In this document: piece after piece, positions 8,455 to 15,002 of the stretch
How the letters are laid out: each line of letters opens with the position of its first letter
How positions within the stretch are numbered: the stretch's first letter is position 1
DNA from: Christensenella sp. UBA1431
GTDB lineage: Bacteria > Bacillota > Clostridia > Christensenellales > UBA1431
DNA: 16,063 nucleotides
Direction of reading: 5' to 3'
Assembly: GCA_002329665.1 (NCBI GenBank)
Contig: DCTV01000052.1
Location: 5,521 to 21,583, forward strand
The notes under the pieces: generated by a model
What the model was told of the DNA's origin: nothing
What the model saw: the letters and a program-made list of their open reading frames with translations, nothing else
The model's database searches: none
Program-made: the position numbers and the translations under genes

Positions 8455-9177
8455 ATGAAAAAAGTGCTGGGCTGCATCCGGCGTGCCTGCGCGGATTACC
8501 GCCTGATCGACCCGGGCGACCGTATCGCGCTGGGCGTTTCGGGAGGAAAAGACAGCGTGCTGCTCATGCACGCCATGCGCCTGTACCGGTATTTCTCCCC
8601 CGTCCCCTTCACGTTCCTGGCCGTCCACCTGCAGCTCGGTTTCCCCGTTACGGACGCCTCGCCGCTAAAGGCGTACGCGCGCGAAAACGGCGTCCCCTTC
8701 CACGTCGTCCCCACCGACATCGCGGCCGTCGTCTTCGACATCCGAAAAGAAAAGAACCCGTGCTCGCTGTGCGCCAAGCTCCGCCGGGGCGCGCTCAACG
8801 ATCACGCGAAACGGCTGGGGTGCAACAAGGTGGCGCTCGCCCACCACATGGACGACGCGCTCGAGACCTTCTTCCTCAGCCTTTTCTACGAGGGCCGCGT
8901 CTATACGCTCTCCCCCCGGTCCTACCTGGACCGCAGCGGCATCACCCTCATACGGCCCATGCTCTATCTCCCCGAAAAGCACATCGCCAGCGCGGTAAGG
9001 CGCCTGTCGCTCCCGGTCGCCGAAAACCCCTGCCCGGCCGACGGGCGCACCAAACGCCAGGAAATGAAGGCGCTCCTTGGGAGGATCGCCGCCGAGATAC
9101 CGGGGGCCAAGGAGAGGATGCTCCACGCCCTTCAGAACACGGAGGCCTACGGCCTCTGGGACAGGGCGAAACCGTAA
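8455..9177 (+). CDS. TtcA-family tRNA 2-thiocytidine synthetase-like protein
   Basis: TtcA enzymes activate cytidine 32 of tRNA by adenylation and insert sulfur using an oxygen-sensitive iron-sulfur cluster. The 240-residue protein has the PP-loop VSGGKDS (28-34), the diagnostic NPCSLCAKLRRG (101-112), ALAHHMDDALETFFLSLFY (127-145), and a third cysteine in ENPCPADG (190-197). Cys103, Cys106 and Cys193 could be the three cluster ligands known for TtcA. It is shorter than E. coli TtcA and keeps only one cysteine at the C-terminal site, where E. coli has CNLC. Substrate identity is therefore inferred from family resemblance; an unassigned PP-loop thiolase remains possible. It is a single-gene unit convergent with the LCP gene, sharing the hairpin at 9193-9217. 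Confidence 0.85.
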   Translation: MKKVLGCIRRACADYRLIDPGDRIALGVSGGKDSVLLMHAMRLYRYFSPVPFTFLAVHLQLGFPVTDASPLKAYARENGVPFHVVPTDIAAVVFDIRKEKNPCSLCAKLRRGALNDHAKRLGCNKVALAHHMDDALETFFLSLFYEGRVYTLSPRSYLDRSGITLIRPMLYLPEKHIASAVRRLSLPVAENPCPADGRTKRQEMKALLGRIAAEIPGAKERMLHALQNTEAYGLWDRAKP

Positions 9178-9184
9178 AACCCGG

Positions 9185-9217
9185 AAAAAAAACGAAGAGC
9201 AGCCGCGCTGCTCTTCG
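9185..9217 (-). terminator. Strong terminator of the LCP gene, probably bidirectional
   Basis: CGAAGAGCAG (9193-9202) pairs perfectly with 9208-9217 around a 5-base loop. On the minus strand eight T residues follow (9192-9185), giving a classic terminator for the LCP gene, whose stop is 13 bases away. On the plus strand it lies 15 bases after the TtcA-family stop, but only TT follows, so it is weaker in that direction. Confidence 0.92.
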
Positions 9218-9229
9218 TTGCCCTGTCTG

Positions 9230-10555
9230 TTATTCATCTCCCGGGCCGGCTTCCGAGTCAGCCGAGTCATCCAGGCTGGCCGAGCCGGAATCTGACGTCG
9301 TTACCAAAGGCGTCGGTGTACCCGTCTTCGGCGGTTTCGTCGTTGCAGGCGGCTCTGTCGGCGGTTTCGTCGTTGCAGGCGGCTTCGTCGGCTCCGGCGT
9401 CCGCTTCTTCGTCGGCTTCACGGTAGGGTCCGGCGTGTCCTCCGGTTCCTCCGTGGGCTCGGGCGTCGGCGAAGGCGTTAGCGAAGGCGTCGGCGTGGGC
9501 TTGGGCGTCGGCGGCGGCGTATAGACCTTGTACGTCGGCGTGGCGATGATCTTCGAAGGCGTCTTGCGCGGCGTGCTGGTCCAGAGTTCCGTCCCCGGCG
9601 GGAGGTTGAACCAGGTGTCCAGCGCCAGGTTCTGGAGCTGCTCGTCGTCGGGGAAGAACAGGCTCATGCCGTTGAGCATGCCCGTCGTGCCCACGGGCAT
9701 CGTGAACTCGATTTCCCCCACGTCCGTCTTGTTGAGGATGCTCGCGAACGCCAGCATGTCCTCGAGGGACATGTTGGTGTTGAAATACTGCTGGAGGCTC
9801 GACCACAGCCGCGGCACCGCGTCCATCGGGCCCATCGCCTTGATCTGCTTGGCGATCCCCAGGAAGAACGCCTGCTGCCGTTTCGCCCGGTTGAGGTCGG
9901 ATCCGCCGGTGACGCCCTTGCGCGTGCGCACGTAGTTTTCCGCCGCCTGTCCCGACAGGACCACGGTCTGTCCCTGCTGGCCGACGCCGGGGATGGTGGC
10001 GTCGAGCGTGACCGGCACGCCTCCCACCGCGTCGGCGATCGGGATGATGCCGTCCATGTCGATGGCCGCGTAGTACTCGAACGGTATCTTCTGGTTCCCG
10101 AACAGGGCGCCGAGCGCGTCGAGCGTGTTCTGGTAGTCGAACCCCTTGTTGCCGTTGATTCCCAGCATATACGCCGCGTTGATCCTGTTCACGCCCTCCC
10201 CCACCACTTCGCCCCTGTTGTTGATGACGTTGACGGTGGTGTACGTGTCCCGGGGGATCGTGATGCAGCGCACCGTATGCTCCTCCATATCGATCGCGCA
10301 TATCACGATGGTGTCCGTCCGCACCCCCTTGTTCAGGGCTTCGCGCGCGGCGCTGCTGTCCGTGCCGATGAGCACGAGGTTCACGACGCTGTCCTTGTAC
10401 CCGTACGTATCGGCCCCGGCCTTCAGCGTGTCCTGCGGGTTTTCCCAGGCGTTTCTCGCCCTCATGTAGGCGAGCACGCCGAACCCGCACGCCGCAATGA
10501 TCAGGACGGCGATCGTTATATACAGCGCACGGATGATTTTCTTCCGCTTCGACAT
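9230..10555 (-). CDS. LytR-CpsA-Psr (LCP) family cell-wall glycopolymer transferase
   Basis: LCP proteins are membrane-anchored enzymes that attach teichoic acids or other glycopolymers to peptidoglycan outside the cell. The 441-residue protein starts with a basic MSKRKK and one membrane helix (about 8-30). The LCP domain covers about 57-290 with VNLVLIGTD (58-66), RTDT (79-82), IPRDT (100-104), VNRINAAYMLG (122-132) and SDLNRAKRQQAF (219-230), which hold the arginines and aspartates expected for pyrophosphate and metal binding. Residues about 339-420 are a Pro/Thr-rich, low-complexity tail with repeated PPATTKPP, ending in a Ser/Asp/Glu-rich stretch. The tail may span the wall. The ATG at 10555 has AAGGAG 7 bases upstream; an earlier in-frame start at 10588 has none. 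It is a monocistronic unit with its own promoter and terminator. Confidence 0.94.
   Translation of the reverse strand: MSKRKKIIRALYITIAVLIIAACGFGVLAYMRARNAWENPQDTLKAGADTYGYKDSVVNLVLIGTDSSAAREALNKGVRTDTIVICAIDMEEHTVRCITIPRDTYTTVNVINNRGEVVGEGVNRINAAYMLGINGNKGFDYQNTLDALGALFGNQKIPFEYYAAIDMDGIIPIADAVGGVPVTLDATIPGVGQQGQTVVLSGQAAENYVRTRKGVTGGSDLNRAKRQQAFFLGIAKQIKAMGPMDAVPRLWSSLQQYFNTNMSLEDMLAFASILNKTDVGEIEFTMPVGTTGMLNGMSLFFPDDEQLQNLALDTWFNLPPGTELWTSTPRKTPSKIIATPTYKVYTPPPTPKPTPTPSLTPSPTPEPTEEPEDTPDPTVKPTKKRTPEPTKPPATTKPPTEPPATTKPPKTGTPTPLVTTSDSGSASLDDSADSEAGPGDE
9328..9384. repeat. Two tandem 27-bp identical units inside the LCP tail
   Basis: The 27-base unit at 9328-9354 recurs exactly at 9358-9384 with a 30-base period. 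It encodes the PPATTKPP repeats of the LCP tail. Nucleotide-level identity suggests recent duplication or slippage, not just coding bias. Confidence 0.9.
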
Positions 10556-10562
10556 TTTACGG

Positions 10563-10568
10563 CTCCTT
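10563..10568 (-). promoter_or_regulatory. Ribosome binding site that fixes the LCP start
   Basis: AAGGAG on the minus strand, 7 bases before the ATG at 10555. It excludes the upstream in-frame start at 10588. Confidence 0.85.
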
Positions 10569-10644
10569 CTGCCCGGCTGACCCGGCAAAATGTTACAAAA
10601 TTTCCAATATATTCTTTCACAAAAGTTAAATTCAAAGCTAAATT

Positions 10645-10673
10645 ATTATATAAGAATTCAGGGTTGATGTCAA
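10645..10673 (-). promoter_or_regulatory. Perfect consensus sigma-A promoter of the LCP gene
   Basis: On the minus strand TTGACA (10673-10668), a 17-base spacer and TATAAT (10650-10645) match the consensus exactly. It lies in an AT-rich island of about 110 bases. The predicted start near 10638 gives a leader of about 83 bases. Confidence 0.92.
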
Positions 10674-10710
10674 ACAAGTAAAGTTCATTATTATATTGCC
10701 TGATAAAGAC

Positions 10711-10739
10711 AAAAAACACTCTGATTATCAGAGTGTTTT
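10711..10739 (-). terminator. Rho-independent terminator of mbl
   Basis: A perfect 12-bp stem (10713-10724 with 10728-10739) has a 3-base loop. Six T residues end the element on the minus strand (10716-10711, partly inside the stem), and more T-rich sequence follows. It begins 12 bases after the mbl stop codon. Confidence 0.92.
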
Positions 10740-10750
10740 CGTCAGCATCG

Positions 10751-11794
10751 TCAGGGTTCCTCGTAGTAGTCGCCCCGCCTGTAATCAAAAACGGCGCCGG
10801 AAGCGTACTGGGACAGGTTCATCAACGCCTTTCCCGTACCTATGGCCACGCAGGAGATGGCGTCTTCCGCGACATAGCAGGGAATCTTCGTGTGTTCGGA
10901 CAACAGCCTGTCCAGCCCGTAGAGGAGCGACCCTCCGCCCGTCATGCATATCCCGTTTTCCGCAATGTCCGCCGAAAGCTCGGGCGGCGTGCGTTCGAGG
11001 ATGGAATGCACGACCTCCATAATGGCCTGAAGCGGCTCTTCCAGGGCCTCGATCATCTCGTCGGAGCTGACCGTGATCTCCTTGGGCAGGCCCGCAACGA
11101 GGCTTCGCCCGGTGACTGTCGTGTAGACCGGCTCCTTCCTCGGATAGGCCGAACCGATGGTGATCTTCATCATTTCGGCCGTACGGTCGCCGATGAGCAG
11201 GTTGTGCTTCTTGCGCATATAACGCGAGATCGCTTCGTCGAATTTGTCGCCGGCGCATTTTATCGAATCGGCGATGACCATGTTCGCCAGGGATATGACG
11301 GCGACGTCCGTCGTGCCGCCGCCGACGTCGATAATCATGTTGCCGTTGGGCACGGCGATGTCGATGCCCGCGCCGATCGCCGCCGCTATGGGCTCCTTGA
11401 TGCAGTATGCGCGGCTCGCGCCGGCCTGTTCGGTGGCTTCGACCACGGAACGTTTTTCGACCTCGGTCACGCCGCTGGGGACGCATACCACGGCACGCGG
11501 CTTGAAGAAGATCCGCCGGCCCACCACCTTGCGAAGGAAAAACCGGAGCATCCTCTCCGTGATGTCGTAGTTCGAAATGACGCCGTCCTGGAGCGGCCGT
11601 ATGGCCACGATGTTGCCGGGGGTCCTTCCCAGCATTTTGCGCGCCTCGTCCCCGACGGCGAGCATCTTGCCCGTAACCTTGTTTATCGCAACCACGGAAG
11701 GCTCGCGCAGCACGATGCCCTTGTCCTTAACATATATGAGTACGCTTGCGGTGCCCAAATCTATTCCAACGTCGCTAAATTCAAACCAGCGCAT
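10751..11794 (-). CDS. mbl: MreB/Mbl family rod-shape actin homologue
   Basis: MreB-family proteins polymerise under the membrane and steer lateral cell-wall synthesis by the elongasome. The 347-residue protein has the actin-fold nucleotide motifs: phosphate-1 DLGTASVLIY (12-21), phosphate-2 IIDVGGGTTDVAVIS (154-168), and the adenosine motif TGGGSLLYG (285-293). KEPIAAAIGAG (133-143) is also typical. It follows spoIIID directly, as mbl does in Bacillus subtilis, so I prefer Mbl over MreB or MreBH. mreC and mreD, usual partners of mreB, are not adjacent, which agrees. A promoter lies in the 94-base gap from spoIIID, so the gene need not depend on sporulation transcription. The ribosome site is GAAAGGA about 10 bases before the ATG. 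Confidence 0.93.
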   Translation of the reverse strand: MRWFEFSDVGIDLGTASVLIYVKDKGIVLREPSVVAINKVTGKMLAVGDEARKMLGRTPGNIVAIRPLQDGVISNYDITERMLRFFLRKVVGRRIFFKPRAVVCVPSGVTEVEKRSVVEATEQAGASRAYCIKEPIAAAIGAGIDIAVPNGNMIIDVGGGTTDVAVISLANMVIADSIKCAGDKFDEAISRYMRKKHNLLIGDRTAEMMKITIGSAYPRKEPVYTTVTGRSLVAGLPKEITVSSDEMIEALEEPLQAIMEVVHSILERTPPELSADIAENGICMTGGGSLLYGLDRLLSEHTKIPCYVAEDAISCVAIGTGKALMNLSQYASGAVFDYRRGDYYEEP

Positions 11795-11856
11795 GTATTA
11801 TCGTTTCCTTTCAGTACGAAGCCCCATCGGCGGAATTGCCCCTCATACTCTACACA

Positions 11857-11885
11857 ATAATACATGGAAGCCAGTTTGTTGTCAA
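11857..11885 (-). promoter_or_regulatory. Promoter of mbl
   Basis: On the minus strand TTGACA (11885-11880), a 17-base spacer and TATTAT (11862-11857). The -35 begins only four bases after the spoIIID stop codon. The predicted start near 11850 gives a leader of about 56 bases. Confidence 0.85.
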
Positions 11886-11888
11886 TTC

Positions 11889-12173
11889 CTACGGCTTTGC
11901 TGCCAAGACTTTCCGGGGCTTTTTATAGCCGTTTTTGTATTTGAGATACGTGGCTTTGCCTCCCCGGATATGCCGCTCCGCCTTGTTCTTTTCCAGGATG
12001 CGTTTGACCTGTTTGTACATCTGCACGTTGATCCTGGGCAGGCGTTCGGACATGTCTTTGTGAACGGTAGACTTGGAAACCTTGTGCGCCCTCGCCGCTT
12101 CACGCACCGTCGACCCGGTTTCGATGATATACTGGGCAATCTCCAGAGCCCTTTTCTCAATATATTCCTTCAC
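11889..12173 (-). CDS. spoIIID: Sporulation transcriptional regulator SpoIIID
   Basis: SpoIIID is a DNA-binding protein of the mother cell that activates and represses sigma-E-dependent genes and helps turn on sigK. The 94-residue product matches the family over its whole length. The N-terminal KEYIEKRALEIAQYIIETG is followed by the helix-turn-helix TVREAARAHKVSKSTVHKDM (22-41) and SERLPRINV. The basic C-terminal part has RHIRGGKATYLKYK (67-80). The start is GTG at 12173, preceded by a GGGGGG run about 8 bases upstream, a weak ribosome site. I see no clear sigma-E promoter, although CATAGATT-like sequence occurs about 50 bases upstream. The gene marks this organism, or its recent ancestor, as a spore former. 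Confidence 0.96.
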   Translation of the reverse strand: MKEYIEKRALEIAQYIIETGSTVREAARAHKVSKSTVHKDMSERLPRINVQMYKQVKRILEKNKAERHIRGGKATYLKYKNGYKKPRKVLAAKP

Positions 12174-12301
12174 CTGACGCGCCCCCCGTAAACAAGCTTT
12201 ATTACAATCTATGAGCAGGGGGGCACGCGTATGTCATTTGCCAAACTGCCGGCGATTAATACGAACAATCGCCCGTTTCGGACGCTTGCAGAGGGCAAGG
12301 T

Positions 12302-12326
12302 AAAACCCGCAAAGCCGCGCTTTGCG
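12302..12326 (-). terminator. Terminator-like hairpin
   Basis: CGCAAAG (12308-12314) pairs with 12320-12326 around a 5-base loop. On the minus strand GG and then TTTT (12305-12302) follow. No gene ends nearby on that strand. Confidence 0.4.
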
Positions 12327-12385
12327 CGGTGTCGTTTGGGCGGGCTGTTCGGATTTGATTTGGCGGGGCTTTGCTGTGTGCGTAC

Positions 12386-12410
12386 AAAAAAACGCGCCGC
12401 GAGGCGCGTT
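12386..12410 (-). terminator. Strong terminator-like hairpin
   Basis: An 8-bp GC-rich stem (12391-12398 with 12403-12410) and a 4-base loop are followed by a run of seven T on the minus strand (12392-12386, partly in the stem). It lies about 235 bases past the nearest minus-strand stop codon, which suggests an extra transcript in between. Confidence 0.65.
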
Positions 12411-12443
12411 CCAGACTGTCAAAAAAGCCTACTGGCAGGAGGT

Positions 12444-12464
12444 GTGGGGGATGCAATCCCCCAC
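12444..12464. repeat. Palindromic 9-bp hairpin with GCA loop
   Basis: GTGGGGGAT (12444-12452) and its exact complement (12456-12464) flank a 3-base loop. On the plus strand TTTC follows and an AGGAGG-like stretch precedes it. It is not placed to terminate any annotated gene. Confidence 0.6.
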
Positions 12465-12503
12465 TTTCAATCCAATCCGGCGACATGTGCGTCAGAATGG
12501 CGG

Positions 12504-12533
12504 AAAAAATGCCGCTTGAATCAGCGGCATTTT
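12504..12533 (-). terminator. Terminator-like hairpin, possibly for the haemolysin III transcript
   Basis: An 11-bp stem (12506-12516 with 12523-12533) and a 6-base loop end in six T on the minus strand (12509-12504). It lies about 110 bases after the haemolysin III stop. On the plus strand it ends in TTTT and could also act that way. Confidence 0.7.
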
Positions 12534-12547
12534 AACCACACAGAAAA

Positions 12548-12578
12548 CCGTCGACAAATCCCGAAGGGTTGTCGTCGG
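12548..12578 (-). terminator. Imperfect hairpin followed by TTTT
   Basis: CCGTCGACAA and TTGTCGTCGG pair with one mismatch, and an inner CCC/GGG closes a GAA loop, with a two-base bulge. On the minus strand TTTTC follows. It lies 68 bases after the haemolysin III stop codon and may be its first terminator. Confidence 0.5.
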
Positions 12579-12645
12579 CCTAAAACGCACCGTGGGGCGC
12601 GTTCACGCTGCCTGAACAACCTGCAGGGTCTTTCCCCGAAAAAAG

Positions 12646-13317
12646 TCAGGAAGGGATCACATAAAAGAATATGGAAACGAAGTGCGCCGCGCTCCCGGCC
12701 AGCACGAACAGGTGCCACACCGAATGCATATAGCGGTATCTCTTCCAGGCGTAAAAGCCCAGGCCGAGCATATAGGCGACGCCCCCGGCTATCATGAGCT
12801 GCAGGCCGGCGGGAGCGATCGCCCGGGCTAAGGGGCCGATGGCGAAGATGACGGCCCAGCCCATTCCGATGTAACAGACGAAGGACACCTTTTTAAACCG
12901 TTCCAGGTTCACCACCGTAAGCGTGATGCCGAGGACGGCGCAGGCCCAGATCGCGATTAAAAGCTTGAGCCCGACGCTCTGGGGAAGCAGGATGAGCGAA
13001 TAGGGCGTGTACGTCCCCGCGATGAGGATGAAGATGCTGCAGTGGTCGCAGACGCGCATCACGCGCTTAGCCCTTCCGCGCAGCGAATGGTAGAGCGTGG
13101 ACATGGAATAGAGCACGAAAAGGGCGGTGCCGTAGATGACGGCGCACGCAACGCGGAGCATGGCGCCGGTCTGTGCCGCGGCCATGATCATGGCGATAAG
13201 TCCGATGACCGAAAGCAGCGCGCCTACGCCGTGCGAAATCGCGTTGAAGAGCTCTTCGCCCAGCGTGTACGCCGGCAGACACTCGAGGGCGACGGCTTTC
13301 TTCTGTGCCCGCTGCAT
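12646..13317 (-). CDS. Haemolysin III (HlyIII/PAQR) family membrane protein
   Basis: A 223-residue, seven-helix membrane protein of the bacterial branch of the PAQR superfamily, whose members hold a zinc ion in the membrane and may act as lipid hydrolases. The haemolysin name comes from one Bacillus cereus study, and most members have unknown function. Family signatures are ELFNAISHGVGA (22-33), SMSTLYHS (71-78), CDHCSIFILIAGTYTPY (90-106) and MHSVWHLFVLAGSAAHF (197-213). His77, Asp91, His198 and His202 are the likely metal-site residues. The ATG at 13317 has AAAGGAG 7 bases upstream. The gene is divergent from the MATE gene and has its own promoter; several hairpins lie downstream. Confidence 0.93.
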   Translation of the reverse strand: MQRAQKKAVALECLPAYTLGEELFNAISHGVGALLSVIGLIAMIMAAAQTGAMLRVACAVIYGTALFVLYSMSTLYHSLRGRAKRVMRVCDHCSIFILIAGTYTPYSLILLPQSVGLKLLIAIWACAVLGITLTVVNLERFKKVSFVCYIGMGWAVIFAIGPLARAIAPAGLQLMIAGGVAYMLGLGFYAWKRYRYMHSVWHLFVLAGSAAHFVSIFFYVIPS

Positions 13318-13349
13318 CCTCCCACTCCTTTTGCATTGGTTTGTGGGCC

Positions 13350-13378
13350 ATTATACCATATTCGCGCCCGCTTGGAAA
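13350..13378 (-). promoter_or_regulatory. Promoter of the haemolysin III-family gene
   Basis: On the minus strand TTTCCA (13378-13373), a 17-base spacer and a perfect TATAAT (13355-13350). The ribosome site and start codon follow within about 35 bases. Confidence 0.8.
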
Positions 13379-13402
13379 CCATGCCCCGGCCGTCGCGTTT
13401 TA

Positions 13403-13431
13403 TTGACAAAATACACTTCCCGTTCTATGAT
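13403..13431 (+). promoter_or_regulatory. Promoter of the MATE transporter gene
   Basis: TTGACA (13403-13408), a 17-base spacer and TATGAT (13426-13431). The predicted start near 13438 leaves about 32 bases before the chosen ATG. It diverges from the promoter at 13350-13378, with the two -35 boxes 24 bases apart. Confidence 0.85.
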
Positions 13432-13455
13432 AGGAAGACTTAATGTTATCTCAAC

Positions 13456-13460
13456 AGGAG
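13456..13460 (+). promoter_or_regulatory. Ribosome binding site that fixes the MATE start
   Basis: AGGAG lies 9 bases before the ATG at 13470. The earlier in-frame ATG at 13443 lies only about five bases after the predicted transcription start, so it is unlikely to be used. Confidence 0.7.
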
Positions 13461-13469
13461 CGTCGCCCG

Positions 13470-14840
13470 ATGAAGAAGTTCTATGCAGACCTTACCGAAG
13501 GCAGCATCATCCGCAACCTCATCCGCTTTTCCTGGCCTTTTCTGCTTTCCACTTTTTTACAGGCCCTCTACAACATTGTCGACATGCTCATCGCCGGTTG
13601 GTTCGTGGGGCCCGTCGGGATCTCGGCGATCAACACCGGCGGCTTCGTGACCCATATCGTAACCAACCTGATCATCGGGTTCACCGTCGGCGGAACGATA
13701 CTGATCGCGCAGTACCTCGGCGCAAAGCAGCATAAAGAGCTTACGGCCACCATCGGCTCGATGTTTTCAATCTACGCCATATCGGCCGTGTTCATCACCG
13801 GAATCATGCTCCTTTTCTGCGAGCCCGTATTGCACCTCCTCCAGACGCCGGCCGAGGCGTTCGCGGACGCGCAGGCGTACCTGACCATCTGCATAAGCGG
13901 CACGGTCTTCATATTCGGATACAACGCCGTCTGTGCGATGCTGCGCGGCATGGGCGACTCCGTGCGCCCGATGGTCTTCGTGGCCATCGCTACGGGGATC
14001 AACATCGCGCTCGACCTGTTGTTCGTCGGCGGTATGGGGATGCGGGCGGCGGGAGCGGCGCTGGCCACGGTCATCGCGCAGGCCGCGAGCTTCGTCATCT
14101 CCGTAGTCTACCTTATGCGCAACAAGTTCGTCTTCGATTTCAGGCTCAAAAGCTTCCGCCTGCACGCGGACAAGGTCAGGCTGCTGCTGAAGATCGGGCT
14201 GCCGTCCTCGGCACAGTCCGCGTTCGTCATGCTCTCTTTCGCGATACTCGTCGGGCTCGCCAACTCCTTCGGCGTCGCGACCTCGGCGGCGGTCGGGATC
14301 GCGTCCAAGGTAAACGGCGTGGCCATCCTGCCCGGGCTCGCGATGGGTTCTTCCATCTCCTCGATGGCCGGGCAGAACCTGGGCGCGTGCCTGTACGATC
14401 GCGCGAAACACACGATGTACGTCGGCATGCGCATATCTCTGGGGCTTTCCGTCCTGATTTTCGCCCTCGTGCAGTTGTTCCCGCAGGCCATCTTCGCCGG
14501 TTTCACCCAGGACCCGGACGTGCTGGCCGTCGGCGTTTCGTATATCCGCATCGTGAGCTTCGACTATATCCTCGCCTCGATCGTGTTCTCCCTCAACGCG
14601 CTGGCGACCGCGTCGGGACAGACCTGGTTCACCCTCGTCAACTCTATTTTCAATTCCCTGCTGCGTGCGCCGCTCGCCCTCCTGCTCGTGCCCGTAATCG
14701 GCACAGACGGGATCGCCGTTTCCGTCCCCGTCGCGACGCTGGCGGCGATACTCATCAGTATTTTCTACGTCCAGAGGGGAAGCTGGAAGACCCGCCAGAT
14801 CAACCACGCAGGTTCCGACCAGTTAAACGCGTGCCCATAG
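13470..14840 (+). CDS. MATE family multidrug/cation efflux transporter
   Basis: MATE transporters expel cationic drugs and other small molecules using a sodium or proton gradient. The 456-residue protein has the family's usual length and about twelve membrane helices in two homologous halves. The N-terminus KKFYADLTEGSIIRNLIRFS and the following LQALYNIVDMLIAGWFVG (about residues 30-47) are hallmark MATE sequence. MLRGMGDSVRP near the end of the first half and NALATASGQTWFTLVNSI in the second half are also typical. The substrate cannot be told from sequence. I start at the ATG at 13470 on ribosome-site evidence; the upstream ATG would add nine residues. The gene is monocistronic with its own promoter and is followed by a 15-bp hairpin. 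Confidence 0.95.
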   Translation: MKKFYADLTEGSIIRNLIRFSWPFLLSTFLQALYNIVDMLIAGWFVGPVGISAINTGGFVTHIVTNLIIGFTVGGTILIAQYLGAKQHKELTATIGSMFSIYAISAVFITGIMLLFCEPVLHLLQTPAEAFADAQAYLTICISGTVFIFGYNAVCAMLRGMGDSVRPMVFVAIATGINIALDLLFVGGMGMRAAGAALATVIAQAASFVISVVYLMRNKFVFDFRLKSFRLHADKVRLLLKIGLPSSAQSAFVMLSFAILVGLANSFGVATSAAVGIASKVNGVAILPGLAMGSSISSMAGQNLGACLYDRAKHTMYVGMRISLGLSVLIFALVQLFPQAIFAGFTQDPDVLAVGVSYIRIVSFDYILASIVFSLNALATASGQTWFTLVNSIFNSLLRAPLALLLVPVIGTDGIAVSVPVATLAAILISIFYVQRGSWKTRQINHAGSDQLNACP

Positions 14841-14882
14841 ACGCATCCACCCGGCTCCTGAAAAACGGCTTTTCGGTAAAAC

Positions 14883-14916
14883 AACATCCGCCTGCGGTTG
14901 TCCGCAGGCGGATGTT
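14883..14916 (+). terminator. Long hairpin terminator after the MATE gene
   Basis: A perfect 15-bp stem (14883-14897 with 14902-14916) has a TTGT loop and lies 42 bases after the MATE stop codon. The plus-strand tail is only AAATT. On the minus strand GTTTT follows, so it may also stop the transcript coming from the convergent gene at 15003-15380. The 14917-15002 interval holds nothing else I can support. Confidence 0.7.
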
Positions 14917-15002
14917 AAATTAACGGCACCACCGGGCTTCAGCACCGGGCGCTTGCCGTCGCCTAACATGTCTTTGTCGCCCCGCCTGTCTCCGGCTCAA
15001 TA

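Larger units (their letters stand above)
12234..12630. repeat. Gene-free hairpin array, possible dispersed repeat module
   Basis: The 472-base gap between spoIIID and the haemolysin III gene has no supportable gene but holds at least seven inverted repeats. They lie at 12251-12273, 12308-12326, 12391-12410, 12444-12464, 12506-12533, 12548-12578 and 12584-12603. Several are followed by T-runs when read on the minus strand. The 20-base hairpins at 12391-12410 and 12584-12603 agree at 17 of 20 positions, and both are followed by GTTC and later a CAGG, so part of the region looks duplicated and diverged. Chance translations in this stretch are Arg/Ala/Pro-rich and unconvincing. It may be a repetitive intergenic element or a cluster of small RNA genes. 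Confidence 0.5.

Noticed and set aside
9328..9384. CRISPR-like repeats
   Set aside because: Only two units with a 3-base gap, in frame inside the LCP coding sequence. They encode a Pro/Thr repeat.
12100..12260. Sigma-E promoter for spoIIID
   Set aside because: CATAGATT and CATAC-like boxes occur upstream, but no -35 match sits at the expected spacing, so I could not support the call.
12231..12797. A 188-codon plus-strand frame over the hairpin array
   Set aside because: It is Arg/Lys/Pro-rich with no motif, runs through hairpins and into the antisense of the haemolysin III gene.
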